A stretch of 64,000 nt of DNA from Acidimicrobiales bacterium (GTDB lineage: Bacteria > Actinomycetota > Acidimicrobiia > Acidimicrobiales > Aldehydirespiratoraceae): positions 1-64,000 of the forward strand of contig JAJCXY010000056.1 in the NCBI GenBank assembly GCA_029263215.1, read 5' to 3'. Each line of letters starts with the position of its first letter. The stretch's first letter is position 1. The translations under genes were made by a program, and so were the position numbers. Below are positions 8,957 to 16,932 of the stretch, in pieces. The notes beneath the pieces were generated by a model, which was given only the letters and a program-made list of their open reading frames with translations, was not told the DNA's origin and searched no databases.

Positions 8957-9892
8957 GTGGACCATGCCCCCGATGACACCGACGTCTCGTCTGCTGTGGA
9001 GCGTCTGGCCGGTCTCGTCCGCCGCACCCCGGTGGTCTTCCCCGGCCCCGGAGCCTTCGGAGTCGCCAAGGAGCTCGCACTCAAGCTCGAATGCCTCCAA
9101 CACGCCGGTTCGTTCAAGGTTCGGGGCAGCTTCAACACCGCCCTGGCAGCGGAGTTGCCCGACTCGGGCCTGATAGCGGCATCGGGAGGCAACCACGGCA
9201 TCGCCGTCGCCCACGTGGCCCGGTCGCTCGGAGTCGGTGCGGAGGTATTCGTGCCTGGCGTGTCGTCGGCGGTCAAGGTCGACCGCATCCGGGCCCTGGG
9301 CGCCACGGTCCACGTTGTGGGTGAACTCTACGACGATGCTCAGGCCGCTTGTGATGAAAGGGCTGCCGAGACCCATGCCCTCAATATCCACCCCTACGAC
9401 GCACCACTCACAGTGGCCGGACAGGCCACACTGGGTGTGGAACTGCTCCAGCAGGTCGATGTGCTCGACACTGTCGTGGTGGCTGTCGGCGGCGGCGGAC
9501 TGGCCGCGGGTCTTGCGGCCGCTCTCCCCTCCCACGTTCGCATGGTCTGTGTGGAGCCCGAGACGAGCCGCTGCCTGTCGGCGGCGATCGAGGCGGGGCA
9601 CCCCATACCGGTCGAGGTGGCCGGCGTGGCGGCCGACTCGTTGGGGGCCAAGACCATTGGAGCCGTGCCCTGGCAACTCCTCGCCGACCGGGCCGAATCG
9701 GTGGTGGTGAGCGACGAAGCAATCTCCGCCGCCCGTCGCCGGCTGTGGGACGACGCTCGCGTGGTGGCCGAACACGGTGGTGCCACCGCCCTCGCGGCGA
9801 TCACCAGTGGGATGGTCGAATTGGGGCCAGATGAGCGAACTGCGGTGGTTGTTTGCGGGTCGAACACCGACCCCCGAGATCTCGTCGATTGA
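8957..9892 (+). CDS. Threonine dehydratase-like PLP enzyme, paralogue of the divergent gene
   Basis: 311 residues with the same fold-type II motifs: LECLQHAGSFKVRGSFNTAL (PLP Lys), AASGGNHGIAVAHVA and VVAVGGGGLAAGLA. It is clearly diverged from its neighbour, for example SGGNHG for SSGNHG. GTG start, no Shine-Dalgarno; a GATAGT/TAGTTA element lies 6-8 bases upstream, so the message may be leaderless. Two dehydratases back to back suggest different substrates or a shared regulator in the 146-base gap. Confidence 0.8.
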   Translation: MDHAPDDTDVSSAVERLAGLVRRTPVVFPGPGAFGVAKELALKLECLQHAGSFKVRGSFNTALAAELPDSGLIAASGGNHGIAVAHVARSLGVGAEVFVPGVSSAVKVDRIRALGATVHVVGELYDDAQAACDERAAETHALNIHPYDAPLTVAGQATLGVELLQQVDVLDTVVVAVGGGGLAAGLAAALPSHVRMVCVEPETSRCLSAAIEAGHPIPVEVAGVAADSLGAKTIGAVPWQLLADRAESVVVSDEAISAARRRLWDDARVVAEHGGATALAAITSGMVELGPDERTAVVVCGSNTDPRDLVD

Positions 9893-9933
9893 CATCATCG
9901 GGCGCCGGAGTCGCCGCTCGGGACTTACGGCGA

Positions 9934-9939
9934 TACCGT
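9934..9939 (+). promoter_or_regulatory. -10 box of leaderless promoter (Arg/Gly-rich protein)
   Basis: TACCGT, 7 bases before the GTG at 9947. No ribosome binding site between. Confidence 0.4.
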
Positions 9940-9946
9940 TTCGGCC

Positions 9947-11482
9947 GTGGCACGACGGCTTGACATCGAACTCACCTCCTCTCGCGACGACGGGAGCTGG
10001 ACTTGGCGCGCAGCCGGAGCGAAGCAGCCCAAGGGTGCGCTCGACGGCACGCTGCTTCCTGCCGGCGTGTCGGTCGGCGACGTGTTGAAGGTTGAAGCCG
10101 ACGCCGACCTCGAGGGCCTCACCGTCACCACCGTGTTTGCGCCCAAGGGTCCGCGCAAGGAAGCTGAGCGCCTCGAACTGCTCGGCACCGGTCGCGATGA
10201 GCCCCTGGTCACCCAGGTGCTCGCCCCGAAGGGTCGAGGACGCGGTAGGGGCCGCGATGGCGATGACCGGGGCCGGAGTCGAGGTCGAGGCCGAGATGGT
10301 GATGATCGCGGTCGTGGACGCGGCCGGGGCCGAGACGGCGACGGGCCCCGAGACCAGCGGCCGAAGGGCAAGGGCGGCGGCGGCAGGGGTCCTGGCGACC
10401 GCGGCGGCCAGCGTCGTGAGCGGCCGAAACCGCCGGCGCGCCCCAAGGCTCCACGCCTGCGTCCGGCCCGCACCCATCGTCAGGCCGCGCTCAAGGCTCT
10501 GCCCCAGCTCCAACGGTCCTTGGCCGAAGAGGTTCTTCGTGGCGGAGTGCCCGGAGTACGCCAAGCGGTCGACCAGATGAACGAAAAGGCAGTTGCCGAG
10601 GGCATGCCGAAGATCAAGACCGAGCCTCTGGTGGCCCTGGCCGAACGACTCAACCCCCGCCTCAAGTCCGCCGAGTGGCGCGACCGGGCCGAGGCCGCTG
10701 TGGCCGGTCTCGGCGAAGTCGACCTCCGCGACATCCGAAGCGTGGTGGTGGCAGCCGACAATGCGGCGCGTGACGACGAGAGCCGCGCTCTGGCCGACCA
10801 GCTCAGGGAAGGGCTCGCCCATCGGGTGGAGTCCGAACACCGCAAATGGCTCGACGAACTTGCCGCCACTATCGCCGATGGTCGTACCGTGCGGGCTCTC
10901 CGCCTCAGCTCGCGCCCACCCAAGGCCGGCTCTCCCCTGCCGGTCGACATGGCCGAGAAGCTTGCCGCCGCGGCCGCCGAGAGTCTCACCGCCGAGGTCA
11001 CCTCCGACCGCTGGGCCACCGTCCTCGACGCAGTCGCCTTCTCCCCCGTCAGGTCTCAGGTCATCGCCCAGGGAATCCCCGAGAAGCCCACCGAAGATCT
11101 TCTCAAGAGCGTGAAGAAGTTGGCGTCTCGCACTCCAGACATTGCCAAGCTGTTCGGCGTCGAACCGCCGGCTCCCAAGAAGCGGGGCCGGGGCGGCCGG
11201 AAGGGTCGACCCACTCCCCCACCTCCTCCCCCACCGGTGATGGCAGAGCCCGCACCCGCGGCGCCTGAGCCCGCGCCCGCTGGCGCTCAGGTCGAGCCAG
11301 AGCCCCCAACCCAACCCGTCGCTCCGGCCGAGCTCGTCACCCCGGAACCCCTAGTCGCTCTGGAGCCCGCCCCTGAGCCTGCGGTCATCGAGGCCCCCGA
11401 ACCCGTGGAAGCCCTCGCACCCGCTCCTGCAGCTCCCGCTGAGGCCGAATCCGGCGAAACCACCGAGGATCCAGTGGCGTGA
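9947..11482 (+). CDS. Conserved hypothetical protein with Arg/Gly-rich linker, probably nucleic-acid binding
   Basis: 511 residues in four parts: a beta-rich N-terminus (1-92, with GVSVGDVLKVEADAD), a basic Arg/Gly stretch (95-170) holding three RGRGRDGDD-type repeats, a helical middle (175-410, for example VDLRDIRSVVVAADNAARDD), and a Pro/Ala/Glu tail (about 415-511). I recognise the architecture as one seen in Acidimicrobiia, without a known function. The RGG-like linker suggests RNA or DNA contact (inference). The last codons overlap the next gene (GTGA). Confidence 0.6.
   Translation: MARRLDIELTSSRDDGSWTWRAAGAKQPKGALDGTLLPAGVSVGDVLKVEADADLEGLTVTTVFAPKGPRKEAERLELLGTGRDEPLVTQVLAPKGRGRGRGRDGDDRGRSRGRGRDGDDRGRGRGRGRDGDGPRDQRPKGKGGGGRGPGDRGGQRRERPKPPARPKAPRLRPARTHRQAALKALPQLQRSLAEEVLRGGVPGVRQAVDQMNEKAVAEGMPKIKTEPLVALAERLNPRLKSAEWRDRAEAAVAGLGEVDLRDIRSVVVAADNAARDDESRALADQLREGLAHRVESEHRKWLDELAATIADGRTVRALRLSSRPPKAGSPLPVDMAEKLAAAAAESLTAEVTSDRWATVLDAVAFSPVRSQVIAQGIPEKPTEDLLKSVKKLASRTPDIAKLFGVEPPAPKKRGRGGRKGRPTPPPPPPPVMAEPAPAAPEPAPAGAQVEPEPPTQPVAPAELVTPEPLVALEPAPEPAVIEAPEPVEALAPAPAAPAEAESGETTEDPVA
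10235..10345 (+). repeat. Coding repeat: RGRGRDGDD units
   Basis: Three imperfect copies encoding R-G-R-G-R-D-G-D-D/G (residues 97-133 of the host protein). Arg/Gly/Asp low-complexity; the frame is maintained. Confidence 0.8.
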
Positions 11483-12240
11483 TCCAGTTCGAGGTCGATG
11501 GCCATATCGGAGTCATTCGCCTCGACCGCGTGGAAGCCCGCAACGCCATCAACGCCGAAATGTCGGCGGCAATCGAAGGCGCCATCGATCGCCTCGAAGA
11601 CGACGACGAACTCTGGGTGGGGATTCTCGGTCACAACGGGCCGGTGTTCTGCGCGGGGGCTGATCTGAAGGCGATCGCGGCAGGGCAGGCCGGCAAGCTG
11701 GGCACGGCGCGGGGAGGTCTGGGCGGTCTCGTACGACGCGAACGCACCAAACCCCTGATCGCGGCCATCGATGGTCATGCGGTGGCCGGTGGGCTCGAGC
11801 TCGCCCTGGCCTGCGACCTTCGGGTGGCGTCGAGCAGCGCCCAGCTCGGCATTCCCGAGGTGAAACGTTCCCTGGTGGCCTCCGCGGGCGGGCTGGTTCG
11901 CCTTCCGTATGTGCTTCCTCCGGCGGTGGCCATGGAGCTGGCTCTCACCGGCGACACGATCACGGCCGAACGCGCCCATCATTTCGGGATGATCAACAAG
12001 GTGTGCGAGCCGGGTGCGGTGATCGACGAGGCCAAGGCCTTGGCGGCCCGAGTAATCGCCAACGCTCCTCTCGCGGTTCGAGAGAGCCGCCGCTTGATAA
12101 TCGATGGCGCCCACCAGACCGATCTCGAGGGCATGGAGGCAGCAACCGAGGCCCAGGTCCGTCTGGCCGCTACCGAGGACCGCTCAGAAGGCCCTCGGGC
12201 ATTCATCGAGAAGCGCCGTCCTGTCTGGAAGGGTCGCTGA
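11479..12240 (+). CDS. Enoyl-CoA hydratase/isomerase (crotonase family)
   Basis: 253 residues. The oxyanion-hole segments are FCAGADLKAIAAG and AAIDGHAVAGGLELALACDLRVA. The Glu of GGLELAL matches one catalytic position; the second is less certain (IPEVKRSLVASAGG). Usual role is hydration of enoyl-CoA in fatty-acid or related acyl-CoA degradation, but the superfamily is broad. The GTG start overlaps the preceding stop by 4 bases, so it is translationally coupled to an unrelated-looking gene. Confidence 0.85.
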   Translation: MIQFEVDGHIGVIRLDRVEARNAINAEMSAAIEGAIDRLEDDDELWVGILGHNGPVFCAGADLKAIAAGQAGKLGTARGGLGGLVRRERTKPLIAAIDGHAVAGGLELALACDLRVASSSAQLGIPEVKRSLVASAGGLVRLPYVLPPAVAMELALTGDTITAERAHHFGMINKVCEPGAVIDEAKALAARVIANAPLAVRESRRLIIDGAHQTDLEGMEAATEAQVRLAATEDRSEGPRAFIEKRRPVWKGR

Positions 12241-12257
12241 GTCGACCGATCAGGGGC

Positions 12258-12665
12258 TCACCCCGTATGGGGAAGGACCCCGTGTTCGAAGAGGAACTCG
12301 GCCAGCCCTTCGACCAGCGCCAGCCCGGCAACATCACCGAGGGCCACCCATCGTGCGTCGGCGGCATCGCTACCGGCGATCGCAGTGGAGTCGCCGGTGA
12401 GTGACACCGCGAAGTCGAGGATCACGTAGTGGTGGGCATCGTCGATACGTTCGGCATGACCCACGAGGGCTCCACAAGTGGCTGTGAGCCCGGTTTCCTC
12501 GAGAAGCTCTCGCTCCACGGCGTCGCTCAGCCGCTCTCCGGGCTCGATCCGGCCCCCCGGAATCGACCAGCGCCCTGCCCCAGGGGCCCGGCCTCGCCTG
12601 ATGAGCAACAACTCGTCGGCTCGGCGCACGATCGCCCCTACGGCCACTTGAGGGCGAGGGGTCAT
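12258..12665 (-). CDS. Nudix hydrolase
   Basis: 135 residues. The Nudix box is complete: G-x5-E-x7-R-E-x-x-E-E-x-G, read as GGRIEPGERL then RELLEETGL. The family cleaves nucleoside diphosphates linked to another group; the short MutT-like length suggests nucleotide pool cleaning or NADH/ADP-sugar cleavage. ATG overlaps the upstream GNAT gene stop (ATGA). Last gene of a four-gene minus-strand run and convergent with the crotonase. Confidence 0.88.
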   Translation of the reverse strand: MTPRPQVAVGAIVRRADELLLIRRGRAPGAGRWSIPGGRIEPGERLSDAVERELLEETGLTATCGALVGHAERIDDAHHYVILDFAVSLTGDSTAIAGSDAADARWVALGDVAGLALVEGLAEFLFEHGVLPHTG

Positions 12666-13135
12666 TGATCTAGGCGGCGATGAACGGTGAGTGATCGCGC
12701 CACGAGCCCGAAAGTCTCGAAGAAGTTCTTGGTGGCCCGGTCGCCCGGCAGCGCCATCGAGTCGATGCCAACCGCGTCGAATCGGCGACACCACTCGATG
12801 GCCAGCTCCATCATCTCCTCGCCCACGCCCACCCCGCGTGCTCCCGGCAACACGAAGATGTCGGTGAGGCGTCCCAGGTGGTGGCCATCGTGGAGCAATA
12901 CCTGTTCGGCGGCGGCGTAGCCCACCACGGTGTGGTCGATCGTGCCAACGGCAAGGAGGCGATCGGGGTCGGCCAACTCTGCCTCGAAACCCCGCTCGAA
13001 GGGTGGTCTCCGGGCTCCGAGGCGTGACCAGATGTAGCCGCCTCTGGCTGGTGCCAGTTCGGTGATGGCCGCCTCGGCCAAGTCGACGAGGGTGGCGAGA
13101 TCGTCTGGTCCGGCCCGCGCCGCCCCGACCTCCAT
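12662..13135 (-). CDS. GNAT family N-acetyltransferase
   Basis: 157 residues. Acetyl-CoA pyrophosphate loop: FVLPGARGVGVGEEMM (the Q/R-x-x-G-x-G/A pattern). The C-terminal FFETFGL fits the family's final strand-helix region. Substrate unknown. It starts 2 bases after the upstream gene's stop and overlaps the Nudix start. Confidence 0.82.
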   Translation of the reverse strand: MEVGAARAGPDDLATLVDLAEAAITELAPARGGYIWSRLGARRPPFERGFEAELADPDRLLAVGTIDHTVVGYAAAEQVLLHDGHHLGRLTDIFVLPGARGVGVGEEMMELAIEWCRRFDAVGIDSMALPGDRATKNFFETFGLVARSLTVHRRLDQ

Positions 13136-13137
13136 GA

Positions 13138-13581
13138 TCAGGAGCGAAGCTGCCGGATCCGGTTTATCACCGTGGCGCGTGCCCGATGATCCTGCTCGAA
13201 AGCGAGCAGGTCGGAGAGGTCGTCGTCGGAGAGGGGCTCGAGGAGTTCGAGCAGTTCGGCCGCGGCGATCGACTGGTAACCCTCGATGGGTAGCTCGATC
13301 TCCGGGTCTTCGATGGCTTCGCCGGGCTGGTCAGCTCGCGGTGTTGGCTCACTCAGTCCGACCGCGGAGATCACCGCATCTCTGAGTTCGTCGAGCAGGC
13401 GGGTTATGCCGGCAGGCGACTGCTGGGACGCCACCTTGCCGGCCAAGCGGGCCAGGGCCACCTGCCCCCGGCCGCGATCGGCCAGCTTGGGGATGAGCTC
13501 CTTGGCCTCGAGGGCGAGACCCAGCGGAGCGTAGACCACCAGATCGAGCACCCGATCGCCGAGTCGCTCAGGTGTGCTCAT
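13138..13581 (-). CDS. Conserved hypothetical protein, amphipathic N-terminal helix
   Basis: 147 residues. The N-terminal region VLDLVVYAPLGLALEAKELI followed by ADRGRGQVALAR looks like the amphipathic segment of some actinobacterial lipid-droplet or envelope-associated proteins. A Pro/Glu-rich middle and a helical C-terminus (ELLELLEPLSDDDLSDLLAF) follow. No catalytic motif. ATG overlaps the DUF4193-like gene stop (ATGA), so it shares its transcript. Confidence 0.5.
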   Translation of the reverse strand: MSTPERLGDRVLDLVVYAPLGLALEAKELIPKLADRGRGQVALARLAGKVASQQSPAGITRLLDELRDAVISAVGLSEPTPRADQPGEAIEDPEIELPIEGYQSIAAAELLELLEPLSDDDLSDLLAFEQDHRARATVINRIRQLRS

Positions 13582-14018
13582 GGATTGGAGATCGGCCCAC
13601 CGCAGTGAGGACACTCACCATCACTCACCGCTGCACTGTTGACGAGCAGGAAGCAGTGCGGGCACGAGAATTCGTTGTCCTGACGAGCTTGGACAGCCTC
13701 GGCGTCGCCCGGTGCAACCGGAGGCTTCACCGGAGGGGCGTCCTCGTCGTCCTCGTCGTCATCGTCGCCGGCTGCGATCCGATCCTTCAGGATCGCGTCG
13801 AGATCGGCCTCGACCTCATCGTCGTCCTCGTCATCGTCGTCGTCGGCGCGAGCGGGAGTTGCGACATCGTCATCTTCTTCATCATCATCGTCGTCATCGT
13901 CTTCGTTCGAGTCCGAGAGATCGTCCTCGCCATCGTCGAGATCATCGTCGATGGCGTCGTCGGACATCTCTTCGAGACCTGCCGGTTCTTCTTCGGTTGT
14001 GTCGTCTGCGTCAGCCAT
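13578..14018 (-). CDS. Acidic protein with C-terminal zinc ribbon (DUF4193-like)
   Basis: 146 residues. Residues 1-93 are almost entirely Asp/Glu; the C-terminus has two Cys pairs, CPHC at 119-122 and 136-139, with EFSCPHCFLLVN matching the actinobacterial DUF4193 block (EFTC-x-x-C-FLV). The basic function is unknown. The acidic arm could mimic nucleic acid or bind a basic partner (inference). First gene of the four-gene run ending in the Nudix gene. Confidence 0.7.
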   Translation of the reverse strand: MADADDTTEEEPAGLEEMSDDAIDDDLDDGEDDLSDSNEDDDDDDDEEDDDVATPARADDDDDEDDDEVEADLDAILKDRIAAGDDDDEDDEDAPPVKPPVAPGDAEAVQARQDNEFSCPHCFLLVNSAAVSDGECPHCGGPISNP

Positions 14019-14060
14019 GAGCTACCTGGTTGCGGGGGGTGTGCGGCGGAGCATAGACAC

Positions 14061-15164
14061 TCAACGGCGAATTCGGCGGATTTCCAGTACCGAATCCGCG
14101 AATGCGGCCGCGCTTTCGCTCATGCCGTCCTCGAGGAACCCGTGGAGGCCCTGGTTCCATGCCGTCAGGGCCTCGCGGTCGCTGTGGGTGCGGTCGATCA
14201 GATAGCGAAGGTAGCGCGCAGCCAGCTGGACTCCATCGGAGAGGCTGAGAGGGTCGAGCTCGAGGCCGAGGAGTCGTTCCTCCACGAAATCGACTGTGTC
14301 GGGGCTCAGCTGCCCGATCCCCAGATGACCTCCGGGACCGGTCACCGAGGGTTGCCAGTTCGACTCCTTCCAGAGCAGGGCCTCCAGGAGATTCTGGGCC
14401 ACGCCATAACTCGAGGACCAGTGCCTGAAGGCATCCTTCAACGGAGTCGCACTCGTCGAGGGGCGTGTGGTGCTGGGCACCGTTGTGGTGGGTGCGGGGG
14501 TCGCTGGCACCGTGGTTGTGGGTGCTGGGGGCACCGAGGTGGGCGGCGCCGACGTCGCTGGGCCGGAGCCGCTGGGGATGGTCAGGCGTTGGCCGACTCG
14601 AATCAGGTTCGGGTCCGCCAACGCGTTGTCGGCGGTCAGCACATCGGGCGTCGCGCCGAAGCGAAGAGCAATGGCGAACAGGGTCTCTCCGGCCTGAACC
14701 GTGTGCACGCCTGCTGGGGAGGAGGAGTCGCTCGCCTCCGCCGATGGTGGCGCCGAAGATCCGCCGCCGAGCACCAGGGTCTGGCCCACATAGATCCGGT
14801 CGGGATCGGTGAGCTGGTTGGCCTCCACGATCGTCGCCACTGATGCGCCGTAACGGCGAGCGATCAGCCACAAGGTGTCGCCGGCGGTCACGGCATGCTC
14901 GACGGCACCACCGCGATCGGGCGAAAGGGTGGGCGTGGCGGTGGACGGTGCTGTGAGCACGAAGGTCGCTCCCGCCACGATGTGATCGGCATCCTCGATG
15001 CCATTCCATGCGACGAGCTCTTCCACTGTCACATCGTGGCGCTCGGCCAGCTCGGTGAGCGTGTCGCCAGGGCGAACCTCAACCGATGTGGTGGCAAGCA
15101 TCGTGGTTACCACCAGGGCAACGACCATGCTCAGCGGGCGGATCGGCAGAAAACGGGTAGACAC
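14061..15164 (-). CDS. Secreted LysM x3 plus SLT lytic transglycosylase-like protein
   Basis: 367 residues: signal/anchor (about 7-27), LysM repeats at about 29-70, 88-132 and 152-197, a Pro/Thr linker (200-240), and an SLT-type goose-lysozyme fold (245-360) with the catalytic Glu in WKESNW (267) and the supporting GIGQLS. LysM binds peptidoglycan; the SLT domain cleaves between MurNAc and GlcNAc. GTG start has GGAGG 9 bases upstream, partly inside a hairpin. Confidence 0.88.
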   Translation of the reverse strand: MSTRFLPIRPLSMVVALVVTTMLATTSVEVRPGDTLTELAERHDVTVEELVAWNGIEDADHIVAGATFVLTAPSTATPTLSPDRGGAVEHAVTAGDTLWLIARRYGASVATIVEANQLTDPDRIYVGQTLVLGGGSSAPPSAEASDSSSPAGVHTVQAGETLFAIALRFGATPDVLTADNALADPNLIRVGQRLTIPSGSGPATSAPPTSVPPAPTTTVPATPAPTTTVPSTTRPSTSATPLKDAFRHWSSSYGVAQNLLEALLWKESNWQPSVTGPGGHLGIGQLSPDTVDFVEERLLGLELDPLSLSDGVQLAARYLRYLIDRTHSDREALTAWNQGLHGFLEDGMSESAAAFADSVLEIRRIRR

Positions 15165-15167
15165 GAC

Positions 15168-15190
15168 GGCGAGCCTCCAACGGCTCCGCC
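15168..15190 (-). promoter_or_regulatory. Hairpin overlapping the Shine-Dalgarno of the LysM-SLT gene
   Basis: On the minus strand, GGCGGAGCC and GGCTCGCC pair with one bulged G around the GGAGG ribosome site. Folding would partly hide the site, so translation could be gated. GC-rich hairpins form easily, so this is weak. Confidence 0.3.
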
Positions 15191-15303
15191 CGTGGCTGGT
15201 GCAGACGGTAGCGCTGTGCGCGGCCGGAGGCCACCATCATTGCCAGGTACCACCAAGCGTGGGCGCAACGAACACTCTGAGCGCAGAAAGCTTCGAATTC
15301 GGG

Positions 15304-16920
15304 TCAACCGCCGGTGCGATCGGCCCTCTTCTGATCGGCCTTGCGTTCCGCATCGAGGCGCCCGAGCGCAGGTTCGGCCGAATGGTCGACGAAGCGCAGG
15401 GCCGCGGCCCCCGCATGGGGGCCGGCAACAACGGCGATCTCGGTGTGCATGCGTTGACACACCCGCCTGTAGGCCTCGTGGCCCTGGGGGCTAGTGCGCA
15501 GTTCCAGCATGTGCATTGCCTCGCGAGCGTTGAACTGCATGCTGTAGCGCACCCGATAAGCCAACGAAACCGCGTAGGCGGCTTGGTCCGGGAACTCTTC
15601 GAGCAGGGCATCGTGAAGTGATGCAGAGCGATCCATCACCGCGTCGAACTGTTCGGCCACGCCGGCAGCCTCCACTGCAGCGGGGCGCACGTAACCGTGG
15701 CGCGGCGACAGGGGTTGCCACTCTATGGTGAGCATCCGGTGACGCTGGAGATCGCGGAATGCTCCATAGTCGCTCACGACGTCGAAGCGGTAGCCGGTGC
15801 GCTCGAAGGCGCGGCCGGGGCGCTGGCGTCGGTGGGCGCGGTCGCCGGTGTAGGTCTTGATGATGCTGATTCGCTCCTCGATGCCCATGGCACGGACTCG
15901 GGCCTCGATGACCCGCTCCGGAAGCGATGCGTAGGGGTAGAGCATGGCGGTGACCATCTTCACCTCGCCCTCAGGATCGAAATCGACCAGCTCGACGAGG
16001 TCGTCTACCTCACCGCCGACCTCGTCGCCGAACACGGAGTCGGCCACAGCCTCCATCGATTCACGTACGTCGGCCATGTAGGCACTGGTGCGGACCCCTC
16101 GTTCGGGAAGATCCACCCGCTTCAAGAAGGAAGGCACGACCTTGCGTAGCTCGGCAAGCATCAGGTCGGCGTAGGTTCGGGCCTCGGGCAAGGGATGAGC
16201 TCTCATCCGAAGAAGGAGGGCTTCATAGGCCTGGCCGGTGCCGTAGATGCCAACGTTGGACAAGGCAGCCGACGGCAGCATTCCCCTGATGGCATCGAGA
16301 CCGCGGGCCTTTATCGCCATTCGGTAGGCGAAGTCGCTGTCGGCGGGATTCTTGGGCTCCACGGAGCGGAAGAACTCCTGCATCTGGGGAACGAGCCCTG
16401 AGTAGGCATCGAAGATACGGTCCATGTCGGCGACATAACGGGTGCCGAGCGAGGAGCTGAGAATGTCGGGATCGCGGTAGAAGCGGTAGCGCCCACCGAG
16501 GCGCTGGTCGTAGGCGATGTAGCGGGTGGACTGCTCGAGGTACGACATGAGGCGGCCCCACTCGAGCACCTTGGTGAGCACGTTGGATGCCTGTTCGCAA
16601 GCAAGATGCACCCCACCGAGCTGGGCGACGCTGTCGTCGCCGTACTCGAAGAAGACGACGTCGTAGAGCTCTTCGGCGCGCCGCAGGCCGATGGTGGCGT
16701 CGATCGACTGGTCGCCCTCGATGTCGAGCTCACCCACGAACTCCTTCAAGAAGAGCCGACGGAGGCTGAGCGCCGTGCGCGAGTAGCGAGCGAAGAGGGC
16801 GCCCTTCACCACCTCGGGCAGGTTGACGAGAGCGAAGACGGGCTGGTCGAGGTTCGTGAAGTAACGGCGAAGGACATCAGCTTCGGTGGCTGTGAACTCT
16901 TCGGCGATGTAGACCGTCAT
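15304..16920 (-). CDS. Tandem ThyX-like protein (flavin-dependent thymidylate synthase fold, two domains)
   Basis: 538 residues, about twice a normal ThyX. Domain 1 has WGRLMSYLEQSTRY (121-134) where ThyX has RHRxxSxxExSxRY: it keeps S-x-x-E-x-S-x-R-Y but loses the first R and H. Domain 2 has RHRMLTIEWQPLSPRHGY (393-410): RHR is intact but the S-x-x-E-x-S-x-R-Y part is changed. ThyX-style C-terminal helices occur in both halves (ARGLDAIRGMLPSAALSNVG; NAREAMHMLELRTSPQG). True ThyX makes dTMP from dUMP with methylene-THF, FAD and NADPH. Whether this protein is active is open. It starts 12 bases after the amidohydrolase stop. Confidence 0.75.
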   Translation of the reverse strand: MTVYIAEEFTATEADVLRRYFTNLDQPVFALVNLPEVVKGALFARYSRTALSLRRLFLKEFVGELDIEGDQSIDATIGLRRAEELYDVVFFEYGDDSVAQLGGVHLACEQASNVLTKVLEWGRLMSYLEQSTRYIAYDQRLGGRYRFYRDPDILSSSLGTRYVADMDRIFDAYSGLVPQMQEFFRSVEPKNPADSDFAYRMAIKARGLDAIRGMLPSAALSNVGIYGTGQAYEALLLRMRAHPLPEARTYADLMLAELRKVVPSFLKRVDLPERGVRTSAYMADVRESMEAVADSVFGDEVGGEVDDLVELVDFDPEGEVKMVTAMLYPYASLPERVIEARVRAMGIEERISIIKTYTGDRAHRRQRPGRAFERTGYRFDVVSDYGAFRDLQRHRMLTIEWQPLSPRHGYVRPAAVEAAGVAEQFDAVMDRSASLHDALLEEFPDQAAYAVSLAYRVRYSMQFNAREAMHMLELRTSPQGHEAYRRVCQRMHTEIAVVAGPHAGAAALRFVDHSAEPALGRLDAERKADQKRADRTGG

Positions 16921-16932
16921 CGGACGGTGAGC

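Noticed and set aside
8948-11314. Minus-strand open frame of 788 residues
   Set aside because: Antisense to the dehydratase and the Arg/Gly protein; no recognisable domain. Long antisense frames are expected at this GC content.
13572-14843. Plus-strand frame of 423 residues rich in Val/Ile
   Set aside because: It is the complement of the Asp/Glu tract and LysM gene; the Val/Ile runs come from reading GAC/GAT triplets backwards.
15165-15303. ydaO-type c-di-AMP riboswitch before the LysM-SLT gene
   Set aside because: The conserved core sequences of that riboswitch are not present; only a simple hairpin over the ribosome site is seen.
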